A stretch of 40,042 bases of DNA from an uncultured Clostridia bacterium (GTDB lineage: Bacteria; Bacillota; Clostridia; TANB77; CAG-508). Numbering within the stretch: position 1 is the stretch's first letter; each line of letters begins with the position of its first letter. Below, one piece after another: positions 29,801 to 38,055 of the stretch. The position numbers and the translations under genes were made by a program. The stretch lies in NCBI GenBank assembly GCA_944387435.1, contig CALXEW010000016.1:1-40042 (forward strand), written 5' to 3'. Below the pieces are notes generated by a model, which was given only the letters and a program-made list of their open reading frames with translations, made no database searches and was not told where the DNA came from.

Positions 29801-31557
29801 AAAATGGATTCTCAGTTATGTACATAATTGCTCAGAAACTAGTGTGGAAATCAAATGAAGATGGATATATAGTAGGTTCAAGAGGTTCTGTTGGTTCATC
29901 ATTTGTAGCAAACATGACAGGAATAACAGAAGTAAACTCACTTCCACCACATTATAGATGCCCTAACTGTAAATATTCGGACTTTACAGATTATGGATAT
30001 AAAAATGGATATGACTTGCCAGATAAAACATGTCCAAAATGTGGACATAAACTAGATAAAGATGGTCTAGATATACCATTTGAAACATTCCTTGGATTTA
30101 ATGGAGATAAAGAGCCAGATATAGACTTAAACTTCTCAGGAGAATACCAAGCAAAAGCACATAAATATACAGAAGTAATATTTGGTAAAGGAACAACATT
30201 TAAAGCAGGAACAATAGGAACAATAGCAGATAAAACAGCATATGGTTATGTAAAAAAATATTTTGAAGAAAGAAATATACCAATAAATAGAGCAGAAACA
30301 CAAAGATTAGCTGCAGGTTGTACAGGAATAAAAAGAACAACAGGACAACACCCAGGAGGAATCATAGTTGTACCAAAAGGAAGAGAAATATATGAGTTCT
30401 GTCCAGTACAACATCCAGCAGATGACCCAAACTCAGATATAATAACAACACACTTTGATTATCACTCTATAGATCAGAATTTGCTTAAACTAGATATACT
30501 AGGACATGATGATCCGACAGTAATAAGAATGCTTCAAGATATAACAGGAATAGATCCAAGAAAAGTACCGTTAGATGATAAAGAGACAATGTCAATATTT
30601 AGTTCAACAAAAGCTTTAGGAGTAACACCAGAACAAATACATTCAGAAGTAGGAAGTTTTGGAATACCAGAGTTTGGAACAAAATTCGTAAGGGGAATGT
30701 TAGTTGACACAAAACCAACAACATTCGACGAGTTAATACGTATATCAGGGCTATCACATGGTACAGACGTGTGGCTTGGAAATGCTCAGAGTTTAATAGA
30801 GCAAGGAACAGTAACACTTCAAGATGCAATATGTTGTCGTGATGATATAATGATTTACTTAATAAAAATGGGATTACCTCCAAATGATGCGTTTAAAATA
30901 ATGGAATCTGTACGTAAAGGAAAAGTAGCAAAAGGAAAAGAACCTAAATGGGAAGAATATAAGGCTTTGATGAAAGAACATGATGTGCCAGATTGGTATA
31001 TTAAATCTTGTGAAAAAATAAAATATATGTTCCCAAAAGCACACGCAGCAGCATATGTTACAAACGCCTTTAGAATTGCATGGTTCAAAGTACATGAGCC
31101 TTTAGCATATTATGCAGCATATTTTTCTATTAGAGCAGATGAATTTGATAGTGACTGTATGATTTTTGGAGAAGAAAAGGTAAAAAATAAAATGAAACAA
31201 ATAGACTTAGAAGGAAATAGCGCAACAGTAAAAGATAAGAATATGTATGCTATTTTAGAGTTGGTACTAGAAATGTATGAAAGAGGTTTTACATTCTTAC
31301 CAATGGACCTTTACAAATCTCATGCAACAAAATTCTTGGTAGAAGATGGAGCAATAAGACCACCTCTAAATAGTATACCAGGTCTTGGAACTGTTGCAGC
31401 TGAAGGTATTGCAAAGGCTAGAGAAGAAGGTAAGTTCATGTCAATTGATGACTTAAAAATACGCTCAAAAGTAGGAAATTCAGTTACAGACTTACTTAAA
31501 AATTATGGATGCTTAAAAGGTATGAGTCAAAGCAACCAGATGAGCTTATTCGCATAA
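26806..31557 (+). CDS. polC: DNA polymerase III PolC-type, alpha subunit, with duplicated OB domain
   Basis: Main replicative polymerase with built-in 3'-5' exonuclease. 1583 residues against about 1440 in Bacillus. Order: PolC N-terminal domain and acidic linker (1-240), OB fold 1 (about 241-337, VTLEGRVVTADVRETKSGKG), OB fold 2 (about 363-459, ISLQGEVIYSEDRTLKSGKT), PHP part (HMHTQMSQMDA), DEDDh exonuclease inserted at about 562 (CVLDLETTGFS, then AHNAGFDVGF and HRALDD), remaining PHP, zinc module (CPNC, CPKCGHK), palm with PDIDLNFSGEYQ, and the C-terminal region with GLGTVAAEGI. The duplicated OB fold accounts for most of the extra length. Start ATG 26806 (MSGAKKIGEI) is preferred to ATG 26704, whose extra 34 residues are a hydrophobic, AT-rich artefact. 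Confidence 0.96.
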   Translation: MSGAKKIGEIFSDYKANSNIKYAQIVALNVLKKTNTLEVVLYYDEYIEIKEIWYFEKFLQERFHFSNIDMKIKYHDAVEKKSIVEEWKNIIAYMSHKYPLMKPMLLLKSDVEVNEKDILVRMHIKGADFLRAKKTDKELVHVLENLFGEKYNIELREELSKEEMKKLKEKLEEEEAFIVARIEEENKKHEEETIPVQEYVEPDYQMPTDEDYIPEEVEAEVEPVNMEYIMGKPSRAKEKHVMVKELGADSGRVTLEGRVVTADVRETKSGKGILIFDIYDGTGRITIKSFSKDLKEGKEMIEKIEHAKAIKAIGKAGLDSYAGDVTVIANTIIETETEFPKMPEEDDSTPLIYGSSMNITEPLVKIDELGVDDGKISLQGEVIYSEDRTLKSGKTLFSFDLYDGTSTITCKAFLEKDRAKKTMKRITGAKGVKISGTASMDTFSNELTVMVNTIIETEGLKKEIRQDNSEVKRVELHMHTQMSQMDAMTSATDLIKRAMKWGMKSIAITDHGVVQSFPEAHKLLGYDNPDMKIIYGMEAYLAPDKNPAVENSKGQDLDTTYCVLDLETTGFSATTEKITEVGIMKLKNGEVIDEFSCFVNPEKHIPERVTEVTNITDEMVADSETIDKVFPKILEFLGDSVIVAHNAGFDVGFLKQNAKNLGYDFDYTYIDTLSLAKDLFPEYKKYKLGKIAENLGIKVEVAHRALDDVDTTVKVFKVMLDMLEKRGAKKVDDIDKVSRTEEAKKEEYKKLKTYHAIILAKNYIGLRNLYKLVSYSHVKYFYRRPRILKSLLEKYREGLILGSACEAGELYQAIELGKTDEEIEEIANFYDYLEIQPIGNNNFLIRNETVKDEEALRDINRKIVALGEKLNKPVVATCDVHFMDPQDEIYRRILEAGQGYQDADQQAPLYLRTTEEMLEEFSYLGKEKAYEVVVTNTNKISDMCDKISPISPEKCPPHIPGCEQTIKDIAYKRAHELYGDPLPEIVQTRLDKELESIIKNGFSVMYIIAQKLVWKSNEDGYIVGSRGSVGSSFVANMTGITEVNSLPPHYRCPNCKYSDFTDYGYKNGYDLPDKTCPKCGHKLDKDGLDIPFETFLGFNGDKEPDIDLNFSGEYQAKAHKYTEVIFGKGTTFKAGTIGTIADKTAYGYVKKYFEERNIPINRAETQRLAAGCTGIKRTTGQHPGGIIVVPKGREIYEFCPVQHPADDPNSDIITTHFDYHSIDQNLLKLDILGHDDPTVIRMLQDITGIDPRKVPLDDKETMSIFSSTKALGVTPEQIHSEVGSFGIPEFGTKFVRGMLVDTKPTTFDELIRISGLSHGTDVWLGNAQSLIEQGTVTLQDAICCRDDIMIYLIKMGLPPNDAFKIMESVRKGKVAKGKEPKWEEYKALMKEHDVPDWYIKSCEKIKYMFPKAHAAAYVTNAFRIAWFKVHEPLAYYAAYFSIRADEFDSDCMIFGEEKVKNKMKQIDLEGNSATVKDKNMYAILELVLEMYERGFTFLPMDLYKSHATKFLVEDGAIRPPLNSIPGLGTVAAEGIAKAREEGKFMSIDDLKIRSKVGNSVTDLLKNYGCLKGMSQSNQMSLFA

Positions 31558-31596
31558 TGTCCTATTGGGGACGTTTCACTTTGGGACACATCTTTT
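31558..31596 (+). repeat. second REP-like family, copy 2
   Basis: TGTCCTATTGGGGACG then TTTCACTTTGGGACACATC, directly after the polC stop. It shares GGGACGTTTC and GGGACACATCT with 8666-8720 and contains GTCC/GGGAC pairing arms. Confidence 0.65.
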
Positions 31597-31609
31597 GCAG
31601 GGATTTGTA

Positions 31610-31695
31610 GCAAGTTTTTAGATTTAAGCTTCGCTTACCGGTACTTTTTCTACCCTTAATTTCCCTACGAAAAAGTACCTAATCTAAAAACTTGC
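31610..31695. repeat. long branched inverted repeat
   Basis: GCAAGTTTTTAGATT (31610-31624) pairs with 31681-31695 over 15 bp, and GGTACTTTTTC (31640-31650) with GAAAAAGTACC (31669-31679) over 11 bp. The left side bulge holds its own small hairpin TAAGC-TTC-GCTTA. The result is a three-way junction. Similar words (TAAGCGGTAC, AAGTACC) occur at 40020-40040. It could be a MITE-like element or a structured RNA. Confidence 0.6.
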
Positions 31696-31933
31696 TTTAA
31701 TAATCTTTTTTAGTTTATTTGAAGAAATAATTGTAAGCAAAATAGAAATAAAAAAAGCATAATTTAGTAGATTTTAATCATTTACAAATAAAAAATATAA
31801 AATACATTAAAGTGTAAATAATATTATAATAAAATAATGATTTAAAAAGCTACTAAACAAAAAGATAAAAAACAACAATTTTGTTTACTGTACTGAACAA
31901 AATTGCTGACAAAATTTCAAGAAGGGGATTTTG

Positions 31934-32044
31934 GCATATAAATATGTTGAGTAGAATTATCCTAAATATGTTTTAACAATGGATAAATATAATTTTTTAC
32001 AAGAAGGAATTATTCACAAAAATGTAATTGATTGGTTATTGTGA
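31934..32044 (+). pseudogene. remnant of an AAA-type ATPase (ATPase/DUF4143-like) C-terminus
   Basis: Reading frame AYKYVE-stop-NYPKYVLTMDKYNFLQEG then IIHKNVIDWLL-stop resembles the C-terminal YPKYLLTxDE...GIxHxNIxDWLL signature of the archaeal-type AAA ATPases common in Clostridia. Internal stop and no upstream frame: a decayed fragment. The surrounding 31700-32100 region is otherwise AT-rich, with one stem CAATTTTGTT/AACAAAATTG near 31880-31910. Confidence 0.45.
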
Positions 32045-32106
32045 AAATAAAAAAGAATAAATAAGACAGTAGGTAATATAAAAATGAGAATAGAAAGGAA
32101 AAGAAA

Positions 32107-32388
32107 ATGCAAGAAATTTTTACATGGCAAAATATAACTATTTACTTAGTAATTATTAATTTATTTGGCTTTTTTATTATGTGGCTTGATAAAAGAAAAG
32201 CTAAAAAAGGAGCTTGGAGAATACCAGAAAAGACTTTATTTATAATAACAGCAATTGGTGGAGGAATAGGAACTACAGCTGGTATGTATGCTTTTCGTCA
32301 TAAAACACAAAAAGTACAGTTTGTTGTAGGTTTTCCTCTAATTACAATACTTGAAATAATTGCAATTGTTTATTTTGCGTTAAAATAG
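32107..32388 (+). CDS. DUF1294 membrane protein
   Basis: A 93-residue protein with three hydrophobic segments. The signature FFIMWLDKRKAKKGAWRIPE, then GGGIGTTAGMYAFRHKTQK, is that of DUF1294, small inner-membrane proteins of unknown function. GAAAGGAAAAG precedes ATG 32107. The gene stands alone, just upstream of the second leader/prepilin unit. Confidence 0.88.
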   Translation: MQEIFTWQNITIYLVIINLFGFFIMWLDKRKAKKGAWRIPEKTLFIITAIGGGIGTTAGMYAFRHKTQKVQFVVGFPLITILEIIAIVYFALK

Positions 32389-32417
32389 GAAAAATATAAT
32401 AAAAAATCAAAAAAGTA

Positions 32418-32447
32418 TTTACAATTATGATTGTTTTAATATATAAT
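32418..32447 (+). promoter_or_regulatory. promoter of leader/prepilin unit 2
   Basis: -35 TTTACA (32418-32423), 18-bp spacer, -10 TATAAT (32442-32447), 56 bp before the leader ATG. Confidence 0.65.
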
Positions 32448-32502
32448 ACAAATATAATAGATAAATAAAAAACAATAAAACTAAAGAAAAGAGGAAAAGT
32501 AG

Positions 32503-32565
32503 ATGATTAGAATAATCTCTGAAAGCCTTGCAGGAGTACACACACACACACACACACACAAGTAG
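32503..32565 (+). CDS. His/Thr-repeat leader peptide, copy 2
   Basis: 20 codons: ATG 32503 behind AGAGGA, a 12-residue start ending SLAGV, then HTHTHTHK and TAG. The repeat is an uninterrupted (CA)11, against 20 nt with one T interruption in copy 1. The two-base length difference moves the last codons to another frame, so the ends differ (HK here, QVGY there), but the DNA AAGTAGGTTATTA after the repeat is the same. The short CA repeat could slip during replication. Confidence 0.65.
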   Translation: MIRIISESLAGVHTHTHTHK

Positions 32566-32604
32566 GTTATTAGTAAATATAAACAGAATAGATATAAATA
32601 AAAA

Positions 32605-32650
32605 AGATAGTAATGAGACCTAAGAAATAGGTTTTATTGCTGTCTTTTTT
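32605..32650 (+). terminator. intrinsic terminator of attenuator 2
   Basis: AGATAGTAATGAGACCTA (32605-32622) pairs with 32628-32645 with G-U pairs, then a T run. Against copy 1 several stem positions change and pairing is kept. GACCTA (32617-32622) can instead pair with TAGGTT (32563-32568). Confidence 0.85.
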
Positions 32651-32711
32651 GCGTTCTTAAGTTATTAAATTTCAAATATAAAACCAAAGAAAATGAAGGA
32701 GGAATACAAAA

Positions 32712-34257
32712 ATGAAAAAAAAGAAAACATTAAAAGAAAAATTTAAAAGAAAGGAACGAGGAATTACACTTATTGCACTAGTAATCACTATAATAGTTTT
32801 ACTAATTTTAGCAGGAGTAAGTATTGCTATGCTAACAGGAGAAAATGGAATATTAACACAAGCGGAAAAAGCGAACACAAATACAAGTATTGCACAAGAA
32901 AAAGAACAAATAGTACTAGCATATAATGGAGCAAAAACAGAAAATAATGGTGGAGATGTAGATGCAGTCGATTTAAATAGAAACTTTGGTTATAATGATA
33001 CAAAGGCAAATGCAACAGATGAAGGAAATGGAACAATTTCAGTAAATTTCACAGATACTAATAGAACATATACAATAGATGAAAATGGAAATATTTCAGA
33101 TCCAACAACTGGAACAACACCACCAACAGATGAAAATGATTTTGCTGGAAAACATTATGATACAGATACTGACATAGAAGTAGAAGGAAAATCGATAACA
33201 ATACCAGGAGGAGCAACAGTATCTGGAATAGACGGAGAAAATGAAAGTGTAGACGATGGATTTGTAATTTATATAACAAATGATGACAAAATAACAGATT
33301 GGGATGCAGATACAAATTTAAATGAAATAAAAGATGTACAAGAAACATATGACCAATTTGTGTGGATACCAGTAGAAAAAGCAATAGTAACAGAAGAAGA
33401 AATAGGAGGAGACTTAGAAAATTATATAACAACAAATAATGTATACCCAATGGCAGTAAAGAAAGCAGACGAAACATATAGTGGAATATTATATGATTTT
33501 ACAGAAGAAAATGGAATATTAAAAATAACACCATATGATTATACAACAACATCAAGTAATAGAGAACCAGATGTCGTAGGTGATGATACAGGAAGTTATG
33601 TAAGTGAAGGAGTAACAAAAACTGGTTTACAAGCAGAATATAAAGAAATGATAGAAGGAGTAGAATCAAAAGAAGGATTTTGGGTAGGAAGATATGAAAC
33701 AAGTAATATGAAACCAGATAGTACGCAAGATAATACAAATGTTGTTAAAGTAGTAAAAGGGACAACTAATGGAATTGGCGATGTACAATGGTATAGAATG
33801 TATGCACAACAAAAAAATTATGATGATTTGAAATTAACGAAAAGTTCTAATGTAAAAAGTAGTATGATATGGGGAAGTCAATGGGACCAAATAATGATAT
33901 GGATGAAAGACGTACCAAATAAAGTAAATACTACTAATGGAAATTATTATATAACAAATTCAGTAGGAATGGGAAATTTCGGAAATATAAGCGAAGTAGA
34001 TAATGGATATTCAGACACATCAGCTCCAACAGCGACGGGATGTTTTGATGTAAAAAATATATATGATTTAGCAGGAAATGTAGATGATTGGACATTAGAG
34101 GTCACAGCTACAACCAGCAGAGTTAATCGTCGGAGGCTCCTACATTGCTACGAGTACTACTGACACGAGAGCGACTTACCGTGCAAAAAACTATCCGTAC
34201 CGTTCGATTAGTTACTACGGATCACGTTCCACACTTTATAGTAGCACTGAGTCCTGA
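32712..34257 (+). pseudogene. prepilin-like FGE-domain protein (paralogue 2), frameshifted near the 3' end
   Basis: GAAGGAGG and ATG 32712. N-terminus with Gly then ITLIALVITIIV and LTGENGILTQA as in the paralogues; the FGE-like part has DQFVWIPVEKA, GFWVGRYETSN, MIWGSQWDQIMIWM and NIYDLAGNVDDWTLE. The first frame ends at 34163, but from 34132 the +1 frame reads GGSYIATSTTDTRATYRAK and on to YYGSRSTLYSSTES, the normal end for the family. One extra base near 34131 (CGTC before GGA) explains it. DNA after the shift is much GC-richer, like the variable region of the DGR target. It may be a pseudogene, a sequencing error or a variable end hit during homing. Confidence 0.8.
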
Positions 34258-34437
34258 GTTTATTGTTTTACTAATTTTAGCAGGAGTAAATATTGCTATG
34301 CTAACATGAGAGAATGGGATACTAACACAAACACAAAGAGACAAAAATGAGACAGAAAATGCGACAAGAAAAGAAGAAGATTTAGCAAAATTCAAGAGCG
34401 TGTATAATTTATGCACCAAATTATACACGCTTATTTT
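34258..34437 (+). pseudogene. fragment of a further prepilin-like gene
   Basis: Begins inside the hydrophobic helix (FIVLLILAGVNIAMLT), then a TGA stop, ENGILTQTQRDKNETENA and a short divergent end. There is no start, ribosome site or FGE part. It abuts the TGA of paralogue 2, as expected after a deletion between two tandem prepilin-like genes. Confidence 0.75.
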
Positions 34438-34439
34438 TT
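34398..34439 (+). terminator. strong terminator after the prepilin remnants
   Basis: GCGTGTATAATTT and AAATTATACACGC pair over 13 bp with a 7-nt loop, then TTATTTTTTA. Confidence 0.88.
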
Positions 34440-34561
34440 AATAAATAATTGTGTATTTTGCTTTAAAATAGAGAAAATATAACAAAAAATAAATATTGGG
34501 TTAGTAGCATTTTGTGAACAGAGGATATTTTAGGATTATTTTTACAGTAGCAATTAATATT

Positions 34562-34598
34562 GCTGCTGTTTTTTTGCCCCGTCCCCAAAAACAGCAGC
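34562..34598 (-). repeat. REP-like palindromic repeat, copy 5 (inverted)
   Basis: GCTGCTGTTTTTTTGCCCCG then TCCCCAAAAACAGCAGC; arms extended by one GCT/AGC unit. Centre CCCCGTCC is the complement of the GGACGGGG type. Confidence 0.85.
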
Positions 34599-34650
34599 AG
34601 GTACACATAAAAAATTGCAAAATAAGGAATATTATATAAACCAATTTTAA

Positions 34651-35017
34651 TTGTGAACAACTCGTGAACGCAAAATGACTATCTATAGTTATTCACAAAG
34701 TTATCCACAGTTTCCACAACATGGTTATGCACATATAATATTACAAAAAGACGAAAAAAGGAAGTTACATAACTAAGAAAAAATAACATAATTGTAAGAA
34801 AAATGAAATAAAAAAGTAATAAAAAAGTGCGAAAAATGAAGAAAAAACAAGTAAAATAAATATAAATCACTTAAAATGACGAAAAAACAGAAGTTAAATA
34901 ATATCATTAGAAATATTATTGTCATAAAAATGTAAAACTAAAAATGTAGAAAAATAACGGAAAAGAAGATATAATGTAGAAAATATACTTGTGGATAAAT
35001 TTCTAAGATGTGGATAA
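34651..35017. other. DnaA-box cluster around an AT-rich block (candidate origin-like locus)
   Basis: Perfect box TTATCCACA (34701-34709), near-perfect TTATTCACA (34689-34697) and TTATGCACA (34725-34733), a possible TGTGAACAA (34652-34660), then two inverted perfect boxes TGTGGATAA (34990-34998, 35009-35017). The 250 bp between the groups is extremely AT-rich with long A runs. No gene is present here. dnaA, dnaN and rpmH are not in the window, so an oriC call is uncertain; a DnaA-titration or regulatory site is the alternative. Confidence 0.6.
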
Positions 35018-35062
35018 CTTTTAAAATAAATGTACATATAATGTATAAAAGAAGGTGTTTTA

Positions 35063-35401
35063 ATGTTATCAAAACTAAAATCTTTATTTAAAAGAAAAAA
35101 GAATCGCAGTATTGAGGAATATGATATAGATGAAAAAGATTTAAATATAGTATTATCAAAAGGAGCAATATTAGTAGATGTAAGAAGTGAGCAAGAATAT
35201 GAAGAAGGGCATATGGAAGGTGCTATACTTCTTCCAGAATATGATATAAAGAAAAAAGCAAGTGATTTATTACCAGATAAAAATAAATATATAGTTGTAT
35301 ATTGTTCAAGTGGCACAAGAAGTAAAAAAGCACAAGAAGAGTTAAATAATATGGGGTATACGAAGGTTTATAATTTATATAATGGATATCAAAACTATTG
35401 A
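35063..35401 (+). CDS. rhodanese-like domain protein
   Basis: A 112-residue single rhodanese domain, a sulfur carrier or transferase. After a basic N-terminus (KSLFKRKKNRS) come GAILVDVRSEQEYEEGHMEGA and the active loop VVYCSSGTRSKKA with the catalytic Cys. AGAAGGTG precedes ATG 35063. There is no signal peptide; it is probably cytosolic. The DnaA-box cluster lies directly upstream and may include its promoter. The partner is unknown. Confidence 0.9.
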   Translation: MLSKLKSLFKRKKNRSIEEYDIDEKDLNIVLSKGAILVDVRSEQEYEEGHMEGAILLPEYDIKKKASDLLPDKNKYIVVYCSSGTRSKKAQEELNNMGYTKVYNLYNGYQNY

Positions 35402-35456
35402 GATTTTATTAATTTTATGTTAAAATTTTTTCATAATAATAGCAAGAGGAGGAAAG

Positions 35457-37265
35457 ATGAGACAAGAGAATATAAGAAATTTTAGTATAATTGCACATAT
35501 AGACCATGGAAAATCTACTTTAGCAGATAGATTAATAGAAATGACAGGTTCACTTTCTAAAAGAGAAATGGAAGACCAAGTATTAGATAATATGGATATA
35601 GAAAGAGAAAGAGGAATCACAATAAAATCTCAAGCGGTAAGAATGGTGTATAAAGCTAAAGATGGTGAGGAGTATATATTAAATCTAATTGATACACCTG
35701 GACATGTTGATTTTAATTATGAAGTATCAAGAAGTTTAGCTGCATGTGATGGAGCTATTTTAGTAGTAGACAGTAGCCAAGGAGTTGAAGCTCAAACTTT
35801 AGCAAATGTGTATTTAGCAATAGATAATAATCTAGATATACTACCTGTACTTAATAAAATAGACTTACCAAATGCAAGAGTAGATGAAGTAAAACAAGAA
35901 ATTGAAGATATAATAGGAATACCAGCTGGAGATGCTCCTTGTATTTCGGCAAAAACAGGATTAAATGTAGAAGAAGTATTAGAAAGAATAGTAACAGATT
36001 TGCCCTGTCCTAAAGGTGATGAGAATGCAAAAACAAAATGTTTAATATTTGACTCTTATTATGATAGTTATAAAGGAGCAGTTGCATCAGTTCGTGTGAT
36101 GGACGGAAAAGTAAAAGTTGGAGACGAAATAAAACTAATGGCGACAAATAAAGAATTTGTTGTAACTGAAGTTGGATATTTCATGCCAGGCTCTCTTATG
36201 GCGACTAAAGAGATAAAAGCAGGAGAAGTAGGTTATATTGCAGCTAGTATAAAAAATATAGCAGATATACATGTTGGAGATACAATAACTTTAAAAAATA
36301 ATCCAGCAGAAAAACCATTAAAAGGATATAAAAAAGTAACTCCAATGGTATATTGTGGATTATATCCAGTAGATGGAAGTGAGTATCAAGGATTAAAAGA
36401 AGCATTAGAAAAACTAAAACTAAATGATGCAGCACTAGAATATGAACCAGAAACATCAGCAGCATTAGGTTTTGGATTTAGATGTGGATTTTTAGGATTA
36501 TTACATTTAGAAATAATAGAAGAAAGATTAGATAGAGAGTTTGATTTAGGGTTAATTACAACAGCGCCATCAGTTATTTATAAAGTTTATAAAACAGATG
36601 GACAAGTTATTGAACTATATAATCCGGAAGATTTACCACCATCTCAAGAAGTTTCATATATAGAAGAACCATATGTTACAGCAAATATCTTTACACCAAA
36701 AGATTATATAGGAAATATAATGGAACTTTGTCAAAGAAGAAGAGGTATTTATATAGATATGAAATATTTAGATGAAAGTAGAGTTACATTAATATATGAA
36801 ATGCCTTTAAATGAAATAATATATGATTTCTTTGATAATCTAAAATCAAAAACAAAAGGATATGCATCACTTGATTATGAATTTAAAGAATATAGACGAG
36901 CTGATTTGGTAAAATTAGATATTTATATAAATGGAGAAATAGTTGACGCTTTAAGTTTTATAGTTCATAAAGATAGCGCATATGATAGAGGAAGAAAAAT
37001 GGTTCAAAAATTAAAAGAAGTAATTCCAAGAAAATTATTTAAAATTCCTATCCAAGCAGCTATTGGTGGAAAAATAATTGCAAGGGAAACTATTTCAGCT
37101 TTAAGAAAAGATGTTTTAGCTAAATGTTATGGTGGAGATATAACTAGAAAGAAAAAATTGCTGGAAAAACAAAAAAGAGGAAAGAAGAAAATGCGTGAAA
37201 TTGGAAATGTAGAAATTCCACAAGAGGCATTTTTATCAGTATTAAAATTAGATGATGATAATTAG
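35457..37265 (+). CDS. lepA: translation elongation factor 4 (LepA)
   Basis: Ribosome-bound GTPase that acts in back-translocation or in ribosome assembly and initiation. At 602 residues it has the normal length. G1 [11 protein letters not shown]2 GITIKSQ, G3 DTPGHVDF, G4 NKIDLP and G5 SAKTG are intact, followed by domains II, III and V and the LepA-specific C-terminal domain ([16 protein letters not shown]). GAGGAGGAAAG precedes ATG 35457. In spore formers lepA usually sits near sporulation or hemN genes, which are not seen here. Confidence 0.97.
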   Translation: MRQENIRNFSIIAHIDHGKSTLADRLIEMTGSLSKREMEDQVLDNMDIERERGITIKSQAVRMVYKAKDGEEYILNLIDTPGHVDFNYEVSRSLAACDGAILVVDSSQGVEAQTLANVYLAIDNNLDILPVLNKIDLPNARVDEVKQEIEDIIGIPAGDAPCISAKTGLNVEEVLERIVTDLPCPKGDENAKTKCLIFDSYYDSYKGAVASVRVMDGKVKVGDEIKLMATNKEFVVTEVGYFMPGSLMATKEIKAGEVGYIAASIKNIADIHVGDTITLKNNPAEKPLKGYKKVTPMVYCGLYPVDGSEYQGLKEALEKLKLNDAALEYEPETSAALGFGFRCGFLGLLHLEIIEERLDREFDLGLITTAPSVIYKVYKTDGQVIELYNPEDLPPSQEVSYIEEPYVTANIFTPKDYIGNIMELCQRRRGIYIDMKYLDESRVTLIYEMPLNEIIYDFFDNLKSKTKGYASLDYEFKEYRRADLVKLDIYINGEIVDALSFIVHKDSAYDRGRKMVQKLKEVIPRKLFKIPIQAAIGGKIIARETISALRKDVLAKCYGGDITRKKKLLEKQKRGKKKMREIGNVEIPQEAFLSVLKLDDDN

Positions 37266-37275
37266 GAGAATGTAA

Positions 37276-38035
37276 ATGGAAAATAAAGAAAACTATAGTG
37301 ACCAAATTGAAGGAAGAAATAGTGTTATAGAATTGTTAGAAAGTGGAAAAGATATAAATAAAATATTTGTAGAAAAGGGAGAAAAACATGGCTCTATTCA
37401 TAAGATAATAGCCATGGCAAAAGAAAAAAGAGTTATAATAGTAGAAAAAGATAAAAAACAAATGGAAGAAATGGCACAAAACAAAAACTATCAAGGAGTA
37501 ATTGCTTTAGTTCCGCCTTTTTCCTATTGCGAAGTTGAAGATATATTAAATAGAGCAAAAGAAAAAGGAGAAGATCCTTTTGTATTAATATTAGATGGAA
37601 TAGAAGACCCACATAATTTAGGTTCTATAATAAGAACCGCTGAAACAGCAGGAGTGCATGGAGTAATTATACCAAAAAGAAGAGCCGTAGGAGTAAATAG
37701 TACTGTTGCAAAAGTCTCTAGCCGGAGCTGTAGAACATATGATGGTAGCAAGAGTTACAAATATATCAGATACGATAGATAAACTAAAAAAAGAAGGTTT
37801 ATGGATATGTGGAACTGATATTAATACTGATAAATATTATTATGAACAAGATTTGACTGGTCCTATAGGAATAGTTATTGGGAATGAAGGAAGCGGAATG
37901 AGTGATAAAGTTACAAAAAAATGTGACTTTTTAGTTAAAATTCCAATGTTAGGAAAAGTAACATCATTAAATGCTTCTGTGTCAACAGGTATTGTAATAT
38001 ATGAAGTTTTAAAACAACGTATACAAAAGAAATAA
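37276..38035 (+). pseudogene. rlmB: 23S rRNA (guanosine-2'-O-)methyltransferase RlmB-type, frameshifted
   Basis: SPOUT methyltransferase expected to 2'-O-methylate a 23S rRNA guanosine. Frame 1 (37276-37782) gives the substrate-binding N-terminus (IEGRNSVIELLESGKDINKIFVEKG) and LDGIEDPHNLGSIIRTAE; it should continue VAKVSAGAVEHMMVARVTN but reads SSRSC after the sequence TCTAGCCGGA. Frame 2, open from 37706 to the stop at 38035, resumes with AGAVEHMM and contains IGIVIGNEGSGMS and PMLGKVTSLNASVSTGI, the knot motifs. One extra A at about 37720 explains it. No slippery site is seen, so a sequencing error or a true mutation is likelier than programmed shifting. Confidence 0.88.
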
Positions 38036-38055
38036 AGGAAAGGAGAAAATAAAAA

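Noticed and set aside
32537..32560. CA tract or the QGIE repeats read as a CRISPR array
   Set aside because: There are no spacers and no cas genes; both lie within small or large reading frames.
37706..37724. Programmed frameshift in the RlmB-type gene
   Set aside because: There is no slippery heptamer, stimulatory stem or conserved precedent; a single inserted base explains it.
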